DNA of 14,316 bases, taken from contig ML210577.1 in NCBI GenBank assembly GCA_004369085.1, forward strand, positions 1-14,316. The letters run 5' to 3'. Under the pieces are notes generated by a model. It was not told where the DNA came from and searched no databases. It was given only the letters and a program-made list of their open reading frames with translations. Every line of letters starts with the position of its first letter. Within the stretch, counting starts at the first letter, position 1. Below, one piece after another: positions 1-10,301 of this stretch. Both the position numbers and the translations under genes were made by a program. Source of the stretch: Coprinopsis marcescibilis. Taxonomy: Eukaryota > Basidiomycota > Agaricomycetes > Agaricales > Psathyrellaceae.

Positions 1-3000
1 TATCTCGTATCCGGACTAAAGGATGCGAGGCCGCGTGCCCAGGTGATGGGCCATCCGCTGCAGCAGGTAGCCTGTTTAAATCGCAATCATGGCATATCAA
101 AGTGTCCCGGGCTAATCGGGTAGAACACAAATTAGCGAGTGCCATGTTTAAACCCTGCAGTGACTTACTGCAAACGACACACGCCCAACAGGGCGTCGAT
201 ACTGTCTTGCGACAACACGCACAAGAAAGCAAATACGCTGGATCAGTGACCAGGTTGCCGCCATCGCGTCCAGCTGGTCCTGACCCTCGCGAGCTCCGAG
301 GACTAACGAGATTGAAATACTCTTCATCGCCCCTCATCGCCGCTTCAACATTCCTTATGAGCCCCTTCACCCGCTCCAACGTCGCCTTGGCTGATTCCAC
401 GATCTTCAGGAAGTTAAAATCATGCAGCGTCTGCTCGACTTTCACCATAGGATGCGAAACGTCGTGACTGAACCCCCGTTTCGTCGGCATCCTGTCCATA
501 CAGACACCGCACAAATCAATGTTGTCTGACATATCCTCTGACATGCAGTGAATGCACAGAATCCTGCACTTGGTGATCCTTCTTTCGCACCAGTCACAGC
601 CCCATGCCCTATATTAAATGCACCGCACAGGACGTCGCAAATCAGAAGGGCTTCCAGAGATGAGTACCAGAGAGTAAAAATACTTACGGATGCCATGAGA
701 GCTTCTGAATCTCAAACTGTGCGAGCGCGTGGTAGAATCGGGCTTCGGAAGGGTCCAAATCCCTCCGCAGAAACTCCAGCTCCTGCTTCTCCGCCATAGA
801 AAGAGGGTTTTGCGGTGTAAGGCCCATTGAAACGATCAACGCTCTCGTGGACAGCTCCACGAACCTCTTCCTCTCTGCAAATTTAGCCTCGAAGAACTTC
901 CTCGACCACAACTTTGCTTGCACCTCGTATAGTGCGGCGTTACATGCGAAGCTCCATCTCGCTCTGACCGGGTCTTCGCTGAACTGATTGGCCGTATAGC
1001 GGTGCCGGAAGAGGGTTGGCGGTGTTCTCCGAAGGGTAAATGGCTGGTAATCCACCTCGTCCGGGTTATCCTTTTGTCGCCGATCCGACCACACCGCCTT
1101 GATCGTATCGCTAGAGAGGCTCAAGAGGCCAGTACATGTCCTACACAGCCCGTCTTCATCGTCCAGGACCTCAACCTTGAAAGCGTACCCATGTCTACTC
1201 CGCGTCGCGATCCCGCTGAACGCAAACGTCGACGAATAGTCCTCCCCTTTACCTAAGATCGTTTTGCGATCAGAGGATAACCGGAAAGAGAGTCGCATCA
1301 GGAAGGTGATGGTTTCATCCCCCTCGCGGCGGCTGCAATGCCCTGCCCATGTTCCTTGGACGGGGTTAAGTCCCGCTCGAAGGCGGTGCGGCTCGAACTC
1401 GTAGTAGTCTGTGGCGTGGAAGGCGTCTTGGATTCCGAACTTGAGGATGTCGTTGGAGATGTGTTCAAGGGAGGTATTGATGGCTTCGATGCTGAGCGGT
1501 TCCTTGCCCCCTGCTGCTGCACTGGCTTCGTCTTCGTCTACCCAAGTTCCAAACGAGTTTTGTATAGGGACTCGTCGTATGTCGCCGTAGGAAAGTTGGA
1601 ACTGTCCCGCCAAGGTGAACAATCAGCCGCCGATGATCATGTACGTACTCACCAAGCCAAATGCAAAGTTTCCAAAGCGGCCTTGCACGTCCAAATGAGT
1701 CTGTTTGAAAACAGCTGGGGGATGACTTGTATAAGAACCACAACACGAATAGGTATTGTACAGCGGGAGCGCACCTTCCAAATTCTGAATCCTATAATCA
1801 ACGCTCAGAAGCACCGAGACCAACGATTCATTCAACACCGCCAGCTCCTCCGCATCCAACACATGCTTGCACGCCAACTTCAAAACCTTCAAATGCCTCC
1901 GCAAGAGAAGGTAGATCAACGGATAGATGTACTATAGTCCCAATTCTTTGAGCATCCTGGATTCACAGCACAAACTGGGTGACATACCCTCTCGATCCGG
2001 CCTTCCCCAGTGACCAGTGCCACCGTCGCAGGCGTGTCAAGCTCATACGCAACATCTTTCAAGTTGCTCTCAATCCTCTCCTCCTCCATACTCGAGTACG
2101 CGTTCGTCACTCGCGCGAGGTCAGGGTCATTCATGATGCTAGAGCTGATAGACCGCGTGGACCTCAGCAGTAGCTCGATCCTCCAGAAGGACGGATGGAA
2201 GAGATACTCGTCGATTGCGCGCCGGTTGGAGGGCAAAACGTGTTCGAGGACTTGGAATATCGTCTGCACGAGTTCGTAGATCTGGGATTTGTATCGAGAA
2301 ACACTCGCTTGCCAGCCTGTATTTATTTAGATTCAATGAGCATCCGACATTATGGGTAGGCTCATAGGACGACAGGAAGACACGCACCGACTGCCCAAAA
2401 GGCGATCCAAGTGGGTAAACTGTATGTCGAACACGATTGATCAGATAGTGAACATACATATATGGCATGCGTTACCTCCAACCTTCGGGTCTGGATTCAA
2501 CGAAAGTGTTGACCTCCATGACGCTGACGAAGCCCGTCCCGTCATCGTCTACGGCCTCAAGAATCGGTTGGACATAAGCCGCATTGATGTAGGCCAGTGC
2601 CCATCGATCGTCCTGTCGTCGCTTGGGGGCCATAGACATGTGGCTACGCGCACCGGGAAGCGGGGAACGCGGCACTGGTGAGGGTAATGGCGATGTAGAG
2701 GACCGATCTGCACCCATTGTTGGATCTGATGCTCGTTGATTGACGCGGTCGGTATAGTAGTCGTGCAGAGCAAGGACAAAGTGGCGGGCTTTGACACTGC
2801 CTTTCCAGCCCTGCAGCCCACACGACTCTCAGCTGAGGCCCGAACCATAGAGTACATAAGAAAGCGTACCATATCTTTCCATATCTTCTGCAAATCCTGC
2901 AAATGTTGTTCAACAAGGCTCAAAAATCAATAAAAGATCGACGTACAGGATCAAGGATTCGATCATGGGCACCGGACAACAGAGTCGTGATGATATGTGC

Positions 3001-4381
3001 CGACTCTTGCTGGACAGCCTCCGTCAGCTGCTTATTCTGCATCTCCATCTTGCGCTCGAACAGGACCATGTTCCTACTAAACGCATCATCTATATCCTCC
3101 TGCAGCTCCTTCAACAGCCGCTTCCGCAGCTCGGGCAAATCGTTCGACCTCCTGCCATTCTCCCGCTCCCGCCCGGAGATCCTCGAGACGCTGGCGTTGT
3201 CCCCAGCGCGGACGACCAGCTCCTCCAACAACTCGTCGTTCGTGATACACGCCTTGGCCCCACCCCGGCTGTCGATGAAACGCAACACGTCGCGTTCGCG
3301 GGGGGTGTCGAGTTTGCGGAAGATGGAGATCATGTCGAGTTTCTTGACGATGGTGCGTAGACTTTCGTGCTGGTGGTCTAGCTTCTCGTGTACGGCGTCT
3401 ATGCTCGCCGCCGTGTGTAGGCTTAGTGCTAGCTCGACCTTTTTGCGGTGGTCGATGAAGGTGTTGACAAAGTCCGACAGCCGGTTCTCGTACACGCCGG
3501 ATTTTATGGTTTTCACTGTGAGGATAGGGGTGAGGTGGGAGGTGGGAGAGCGGGGGGTGGGATGGAAACGTACTGAGGAAACCTTTTTTGAGGTATGCGT
3601 CGCAGGCTGATGCACAGGATTTGACGTCGTTGGCGATTACTTGCATATAGGGTTGGAGGCGTTCGCTGATGGATATGCCGTCGCGTCCCCTCTCTGAAGG
3701 ACTTTTGATGTGACGAAGCCTGTATGAGGATCATTCAGCACACTCGTATCAAGTTCCGGCTCGAGTTAGTATGAAGAGAGAAGACACGCACTCGAAGAAG
3801 ACCATCATGAGCTCCTGCATTTGTAGCTTCACAGCAAGGATTTTACGATCGTTGTCCCGCCGGGTAATATCCATGGTCACGACTAACACGAATGCTCCGA
3901 CGGCAACTAAGAGAGATGGAAGGTCAATAATAATGTTCAGATTGATGTAGGAAAAGGGTTTCTTACGTCCGATGAATGGATGTGCTTGACCTAGGGCTTG
4001 CAACCCCTTCACCAATACCTGTGCCTTCTCGCTGACACCATTCAAGGTCTCCTCGAGCGTTTTTGCATCAGGGTTGTTGTGCATAAGCTCCAGAGCTCGC
4101 GGTTTCAGCGCGTCTTCATTGGCCTCGTAGAATTCCTGGACTGCTTGAAATGGGTTACGTGGGGTGAGTGCAGCGTTGCTATCGCCGTTTACTGCAATAA
4201 CATCTTTGTTAGATCTCGTTTTTTGAAGTGAGTTTCTGGGGGACTTACAGTTGAATCCTTGGTCTTGTGATGTTACGATCGAGGGCGAGAGCGCACTCGC
4301 GGGTTGTATTTCCTCAGTATCATCGCCATAAGGTGAAGATGTCGCTGAAGAGGGTGATTTGAGGTGCATATCAATTGCCAT
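1..4381 (-). CDS. EF-hand and double ZZ-like zinc finger protein with STAND/NLR-like helical N-terminus (3' end beyond window)
   Basis: Deduced exons, in transcription order: 4381-4249, 4191-3967, 3906-3792, 3719-3574, 3515-2947, 2896-2870, 2810-2476, 2419-2388, 2316-1988, 1931-1775, 1714-1653, 1601-688, 581-169, 111-<1. All introns are GT..AG and all phases stay open, giving at least 1189 residues. Residues 50-230 form amphipathic helices, including a hydrophobic Gly/Ala/Val helix after HPFIG followed by a TRRDNDRK stretch. By memory of the family this resembles the N-terminal domain of basidiomycete STAND proteins. Residues 230-400 are charged and coiled-coil-like. Residues 493-504 form a canonical EF-hand loop (DDDGTGFVSVME; ligands at 1, 3, 5, 9 and 12), so calcium binding is likely. 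Two C-terminal Cys/His clusters, at about 1016-1065 (CIHC, DLCGVC, HDVSH) and 1135-1185 (CACC, CWACVVC, CHDC, HPLVRI), look like ZZ fingers, which usually bind protein. No catalytic domain is visible. A calcium-responsive adaptor or scaffold is inference. The start is the first in-frame ATG; a second lies four codons on. Confidence 0.85.
582..687 (-). other. Intron 12 of the EF-hand/ZZ gene, with tandem acceptor
   Basis: This is the longest intron of the gene (106 nt). The donor GTAAGT follows codons for L-S-W-H-P, and the frame hits a stop at once if it is not spliced. The acceptor is a tandem AAAG|AAG, so use of either AG keeps the frame and adds or drops one residue. Splicing joins the preceding domain to R-I-T-K-C and the CIHC pair of the first ZZ-like finger. 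In another frame the intron itself reads I-C-D-V-L-C-G, which looks like the missing first half of a ZZ finger. Confidence 0.6.
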
Positions 4382-5770
4382 GAACGAAGACAGCCCGAAT
4401 ATTTCAAACGATCTCTGGCTGAGCGAGGTAATAGCGGAGGGGGAGAAAGCGAAGACTTCGGGAGTTAACCTGTGGTGGCGCTCATATTCTTGGGTTCTGG
4501 TTACATATAATTAACCCCAAGTTCTCATGGAGACCCTGCAGAGATGACTGTCACAATTTCGAACCGCCGTCATCCGACCGCTCCAGTGACTCGTCAAAGT
4601 TGGGAGATGTGGTAAACTTTCTGGTCCGTGGACTTCTGCTGGAAGCTGTCGTTCGTGCCGATTTTTATTTAAGCAGTACCTTGAGGGCTGCAGCTATAAA
4701 TCGACTTTCTTGGGAATAGGATGTAGGATTGGAGCCTGTAGAATGAATAAAGTCAATTGTTCGATGCTGGAAGGAACGGGAAGAGGTGTGACTTGCGCGT
4801 TGAGGCCGTCAGCCACCGGCCGGCCAAGACCAATAATGGTGGTATCTTAGCAACCGATTGATCGTACCTGCGCCAAGATCTGGCTCATCTTCCTTGCAGA
4901 CCTTGAATTCCAGTGAATTCCTTGAAATAACACAGAAAACCAGGTAAGCTCGGGACTCATGGCGTATTGGATGAGATTTTTATCACGGAGAAGTCGTAAG
5001 TATCTGTCAAAGCGCCGTTGGCGCGATGGCAGTTGAAGCCATCAGCGCTCAGCGTTCGGGAAAAGCGTTCTTCAATGATTCAGAATGTCAAAAGGTAATA
5101 ATCCGTCTGTTGGAACGGTGAACTTGGTCTTCGTAGATCTGCAGACCTCTATTGAAGTCGGCAGCAGCTCTCTAGTAGTGGTACAGCTTTCTTCCCTGAG
5201 GACATCGCGAATCCGAAGAGGCCGCTGCGTCCGTTGTTCTCCGAGTTCGCCTTTTCGATACTGGCTATCCTGATAAGATACTGATACAGATAAAGATTGG
5301 ATAAAGATTAAATACATGTTGATCAATTGTATTTCGGATTGATGTCCGTCTTGCCTTGAAAAATCTGTAGTATATGTAGTAGCTCCTCAGAATCTTGCTC
5401 TAAATTACTCACAGCAATTAAGCGAAGAATGTGTACTCCTTCAAGTTGTGGACAGTGCCAGGTCTTCTTTACCTTGAGCGCCTAACTCACACATTTTCTT
5501 CCACTCCCAGAAGTACTCAGTAGGGGCTGAATACATATTATGCGTGGTTTTTGTGATGTATGACACTGAATTTTGCCTCCTCCTCCCCTTTGCGAGACAC
5601 CCCATACGACAACATCAATGTTTTCCCTGTATATTTCATCCAAATTACGTCTCATGTACTCTCATTACTCTTGCGGCGTGTCTAACTCGCTTGGCAACCA
5701 TTTTTCGGAGTCCAAATAGACTCCCAAAGCCTGAAATAGTACGCGATCTAACGGATTGACGGGTATTCAA
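4382..5770. other. Divergent intergenic region without a convincing gene
   Basis: About 1.4 kb lies between the EF-hand/ZZ gene (leftward) and the disordered-protein gene (rightward). The open frames here are short, lack recognisable motifs and do not join sensibly through splice sites. It presumably holds both promoters. The leader just upstream of 4381 is pyrimidine-rich when read on the minus strand. A TATA-like AT stretch (read as TTAATTATATG on the minus strand) lies near 4504-4515. Small symmetries include GAATTCCAGTGAATTC near 4907-4922 and GATGGC...GCCATC near 5025-5045. No tRNA or mobile element was seen. Confidence 0.55.
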
Positions 5771-5807
5771 TGACCGCGGAAGCACCTGCGTGACCGCGTA
5801 TTTAATA
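5771..5807 (+). promoter_or_regulatory. Putative promoter elements of the disordered-protein gene
   Basis: Two identical octamers, TGACCGCG, start at 5771 and 5791, exactly 20 bp apart (about two helical turns). They are followed at once by an AT-rich TATA-like stretch, TATTTAATAC. Downstream is a pyrimidine-rich leader from about 5821 to 5940 and then the first suitable ATG at 5983, which fits a transcription start near 5830. A role as a factor-binding pair is inference from spacing and position. Confidence 0.45.
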
Positions 5808-5982
5808 CAAATAACCCCAGTTCACCTGCTTGTCGACGGCTACCCTTCCCAATCTCATCCCTCCCCTGGCTCGCAGCACCTCCGTTCCCTTGTCTTTTCT
5901 GTCCTCAAAACTTGTCAAAAACTTGCAAAGATTCTCAAAGAGGAAGTTTCCCCCCTGTGGTGACAAATCCGCGCGCAAACGG

Positions 5983-8900
5983 ATGTCAGCAAGACAAAAC
6001 AACGGGATTCACAGGGTTGGCGGGGACACTGGCAGCCCGGCTAACAGAACTGTGTCCACATTCGTCCACGATCCTAATTCCCTATTTCTTGTTCCTGGTC
6101 TGCTAGAGGGACACCTTGCGGGCAATCTAAACCAATACCCCCTATATCCTGCCGATTTGTGGGCAGACCCACAGCAAACGAACCTAGACCTGACAACGTT
6201 CTTCACCAATTTGCATCAAATGGTCGGAAACAGCTTTGGTGCCTCGTACAGCGACCATCCCAGGACTTCCTCATACACCAACGCTTCGCAGGCTCAGCAC
6301 CAACAAAATCAGAGACAAGGATACTATCCACCGCAACAGCAAACACAGCAGCATCAGCAACAACCACAACGAACTGTGGTTCTTCCGCCAGGAAAGGATG
6401 ATCTCGAAATTCTTGAAAACCTGAAGCAAATTATCAAAAATGGCCAACATGAGTTCTACCGTGCTATCCCCCAACCTGAGACGTTGGCTAAAGTCTACAA
6501 GGGCACAATTCCTCCGACGGTGCCAGCGACGAGTGACGAGACAGCTGCGACAGCGGGGGTGAAACCTGAGATAACAGCATCTGTGGGCGTCAAGCAACCA
6601 CAATCTGCTACTAGCGCTACCTCTTGCCCTACATCGCCTGTGGATGCCTCAAGACGGCCACCCCGTCTGAAAAATAAGGAGAGTCTCGACTCTGGACCAC
6701 CAAGGAATCCGAGCGCCGAGGGGACTGCGACTCAGGTGGGCCCATTTATTTATTCTCTGTGTAAGCACCTCTGATAACGGGACCTAGAACGGACACACAC
6801 AAGATGCTTCTACGAAGCGGTCATCTATTGCGCAACAAAAACCGGATTCCGTGACCATGGACCTATCCCCCGACGTTTCTGCACCCAAGACTAGTGAGAG
6901 GCCTGCTATACCCGTGGGCCCTGCTTCGGAACGACCTCGTCCTGACTCTGCTTCTGGCCTTCCCGATAAACCTAGTGGGGACCTCAACCGACAGCCTGAG
7001 AACTACGACCGCTCCGCACCATCTTCTCGTGGGGGTCCCGATGGTGCCTTGCACGACCGATTCTATGACCGGGATTCTCGCGATGCCCCCGCCAGCGCCA
7101 CATCTACCACTACCAACCTGAGGGATTTCAGAGACGGCAATCGCAGGGACTGGGTCGACCGGGACCGGGACCGCCGGCCTTATGAACCACGCTTTTCTCG
7201 CAACAACATGACTACGATGCGGCGGCCTCCACCTGAAGAACGCCACTACGAACCAGCTCCGGACAGACAGCCTCCTCCTCCCAGAAGATTCGATGTCAAG
7301 CAAGAAGAGGTTCCTATCTCTCTCTCTGACGCAGAACCTCAGGCTCGCAGTCACCATGATCCGCGTCCTCCTGGCTTGGGTGATAACCGTGGTCCTCGTC
7401 AAGGGTATGTAGACAACCGAGTTGCTGCTGCTGCTACTGGACCGCCTGGAATTCGCCGCAACAATAATCCTCCTACCGAACCTCGTGCGGCTGCTGCTGC
7501 TGCCGCCGCCGCTTCCGCCACAGCAGGGGTAGATTCTCATCCTGGACCACGATCTTATGATGCTAGAGACGCACCGACCCGCCCTCAAGATGATCATCGG
7601 CTTCCCACAGGTCCTGCGGCTGACGAGCGTGCTGCTAGAGCCGATGGCATTGGCAGACCCCAACGCGACCCCTCTCCCGCACCTGATCGAGGAGCTCCCA
7701 CAGACGACCGGTTCCCCCTCTCCAACGGTGGTCACACCCGGCCTCCTTCTTCACAAGAATCAAGCAGCATCAGTGCAAAAGCTGAGCATGACGACCACAC
7801 GCCCGTAGCGCTGCCCCCTAGGATAAAAATGGACATGGACCCCGAGCTGCCTCGTCAACAACGCACGGACCATCTCGAGCGCGGTCCAGATAAACCGGCG
7901 TACCAGGCAGACCCCGGGCGCAACCGAAACAACTCGTTCTCTGCTCGTCAGCAGCAAGATAGGTTCCCACCTCGTGCCAGTTCTCCCCCAAAGGCGCCGC
8001 TTGTGAGGGATGATAGTCGGACCCTGTCCGCTAACGCGAACAAGGCTGCGAATCACAGTTCTCCTGTGGCGCATTCCCGAGGGCCTGCTCACCGCGAATA
8101 CCGTGGAGGTCCTGGTGGCGATCGAGAGTACCGTCCTCCGCCTGTTCCGAACAACTACCGCCCGGACTATCATGATGATAGGAGGGTGGAGAGGGTAGAC
8201 GTTGATGACCCGCGGTATCTCGACAGATCGCGAAGGGATCGCGACAGTAGGCCCTATTCTCCTCCACCTGCCGCGCATCTCTCGGGCCATTATCATCCTT
8301 CGGACTCTGTTAGATCTCGCGGTGCAGGCGGTGGTGCGCTTCCCCCGTCCCCTGGAAGAGGTGTTGACCACCACTATGACGATGTCGCTGGGAGGGGTAG
8401 GTATGGTGCGCTTCCGCCCCCGCCTGGAAGTGCTGCGTCTGCTGCGCATAGAGACTGGTATGCGGGTGGACAGACTGTGTCTGCGTATCCTCCTCGAGGC
8501 TGGGAAGACGATCCTTATTACAAGGGCAGTCGTACCTGGGAAACCTCTCTCGATCGTGACAGGTACGAGCGGGACCATCCTCCCCCGCCACCGCCACCAC
8601 CTTCCTCTCGAGCCTGGGATGGCCGCTCTGAGCGCGATTTCGGTCGAGGTACGTGGGGTGTCGTTTTTATTCGCGTCAGGGTAGTCTATGTTTACGAATT
8701 TGGCTAATGCTGGTACATTTGTGTATTAGGACCTCCACCTGCATCTGCACCCATCGACGATCGATACGGCCCATCACGCGATTTAGACCGAGGCCGAGGA
8801 CCACCACCTTCTTCTGCACCAGGTGTCTCCTACTCCCGGGTGCGACCGCGCAGTCCGAGTCCTCTGCGCAGGCCTAGCGGGCCTGCCATCGTCGACGACG

Positions 8901-9322
8901 CGCGTCCGCCTCATAAACGTGCCCGGGACGACTACGCTCCTCCTCCCCCGCCATCCTCTGTAGACTACTACAGCACCAGGGGCGGCGGGGGCGACCCGCT
9001 GCGCCGGCCATCGGGCGAGTACCATCACCCGCGCGGGGCGAGTCCTACCGGTCCGCCCCCGCCCGCTGCCAGCGGTGGGTTCTATGAGCGGGGAGGCCCG
9101 CCGCCGCCGAGTGCGAGCACGGATCGGGATGGGTATCATGGAGGGATGAGGCGGGATCCGGGGATGGAGTATGCGCCGCCGCCTGGTGGGTATGATTCGC
9201 GCGCGAGGTCGCCTGTGCGCGGGGGAGGCCCGCCGCTGCCACCGGGTGCGTATGGGAATGGGCGGGCGAGCTATTCGAGGCCGGGGGAGAGGGGGTACAT
9301 GCCCCCGCCTTCCCGGTCTTGA
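5983..9322 (+). CDS. Large intrinsically disordered Pro/Arg/Asp-rich protein, function unknown
   Basis: Three exons, 5983-6735, 6788-8648 and 8730-9322, give about 1068 residues. The first intron (52 nt) has donor GTGGGC and a clear CTGATAAC branch site; the second (81 nt) has donor GTACGT. Both keep the frame and remove in-frame stops. Residues 101-130 are Gln/His-rich. Residues 134-174 are the only stretch that looks folded and conserved (LPPGKDDLEILENLKQ, then NGQHEFYR). The rest is low complexity: many RDRD, DRDR and YRPxY-like repeats, a poly-Ala run at about 485-493, Pro-rich stretches, and a basic cluster HKRAR at about 933-937 that could be a nuclear localisation signal. The composition recalls RNA-associated nuclear proteins, but there is no RRM, zinc finger or catalytic domain, so no function is assigned. 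The frame is open upstream of 5983 without an ATG, so a further 5' exon cannot be excluded. Transcription converges on gene 3. Confidence 0.8.
8333..8430 (+). repeat. Imperfect direct repeat inside the disordered-protein CDS
   Basis: Two 26-bp units (8333-8358 and 8405-8430) begin GGTGCGCTTCC and end CCTGGAAG, and start 72 bp apart. They encode G-A-L-P-P-S-P-G-R and G-A-L-P-P-P-P-G-S. The spacing is a multiple of three, so this fits in-frame duplication within a low-complexity protein. Confidence 0.6.
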
Positions 9323-10100
9323 TTAGATATTACGCAACCCTTGAGTGGGTTCCTGGTGTGGGCTGGCTGTATGGGTAATGCTTGGATACGGATGGACCTT
9401 GCTCTTTGAACGTTGAATTGCTGCGTTAAAATGGCTGTTGCGATAGGACGCCGATGATGACAATGCTTGGTGACGTGGATCCGGATTGGACTGTGCCGAC
9501 TGGTTTTGAGATTCGTCTTTTGTTTCTGTCTTTCACTGCTGCTTTTTCTGTTTCTATTTTGGTTGCTTGGTTTCTCCCATCCTCTATCCTCTTTTCCCTA
9601 CCACCCACTGACCGCGCGGACTGTTTCGCTATCATCTAATTGCTATATATTCCATTTAGTATAGGGCAGTCAGTAACAAAACCCTGTATCTATGTACTTT
9701 AGGGGACAACACATATCACAACTTGTATGATGCACATTGCTTTCACTTGAGCTGAACAGGCTCGCCTCAAGAGTCGGATGCCTGTTGTTCCTGGTTTCGT
9801 CGTCGGGAGCCCCTTTTCTGAATCATGATTATGATATCGTCACAAAACTCGGTCCACAGTTGCGGTTATGACGCCCCAGTGCTGACATACACCACTGGCA
9901 ACTGTCGAACCCTCTAGAAAACAAGGAAAATCACAGGCGCGACTAACGGGGAGATCGGGGAAAAATACAAAAAAAATTGAATACAAGGCAAAGGAGTGAG
10001 AGAGAGGGACACTGGTGGTGGTACAATTTACAATACACATACAACTGAGCAGGTACAGGCAGACATTGGATTCGTTCGCTCAACAATAATATATATGAGA
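9323..10100. other. Convergent 3' intergenic region
   Basis: This stretch holds the 3' UTR of the disordered-protein gene and the sequence past the 3' end of the membrane-protein gene. Open frames are short and featureless. It is T-rich around 9505-9600 and A/purine-rich around 9955-10012. I see no gene, tRNA or repeat family here. Confidence 0.55.
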
Positions 10101-10106
10101 TTTATT
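10101..10106 (-). terminator. Putative polyadenylation signal AATAAA of the membrane-protein gene
   Basis: Read on the minus strand this is a perfect AATAAA, about 200 nt downstream of the stop codon at 10304-10302. That is a reasonable fungal 3' UTR length. The cleavage site would lie some 10-30 nt further on, near 10070-10090. Confidence 0.5.
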
Positions 10107-10301
10107 CATAATAGAGCACAGAGAGCAGTCCACGGATTCATTGGGTGCGAGGTAGTAGGGGGGTCGAAGAGGGTGGTGGGTGGAGGGAGAGAAACCAAAC
10201 TACACAGTATGAATACTTCTGAAAACGCTAGAATGCAATGATTGCTCTGGATCCCAGGTCGAACGGAAAGGAGAGGTGAATCAACCAAGAAAGGGGTGGC
10301 C

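Noticed and set aside
102..467. Plus-strand open frame of 121 codons
   Set aside because: It is antisense to the two ZZ-like finger exons, whose minus-strand frame carries clear Cys/His motifs and good splice sites.
3573..3583. Alternative donor GTTTCC for intron 4 of the EF-hand/ZZ gene
   Set aside because: The GTACGT donor starting at 3573 matches consensus better and keeps the frame, giving Y-L-K-K-G-F-L joined to K-T-I-K-S.
2903..3610. Plus-strand open frame of 235 codons
   Set aside because: It mirrors the coiled-coil exon (2947-3515) of the minus-strand gene. Its Ser/Arg/Phe-rich translation is typical of an antisense shadow and it has no motif.
5072..5326. Short open frames on both strands in the intergenic region
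   Set aside because: They overlap each other, have no recognisable domain or signal peptide, and no convincing flanking splice sites.
6863..8578. Long minus-strand open frames opposite the disordered-protein gene
   Set aside because: They arise from the GC-rich, low-complexity codon pattern of the plus-strand CDS; translations are Arg/Ser-rich and motif-free.
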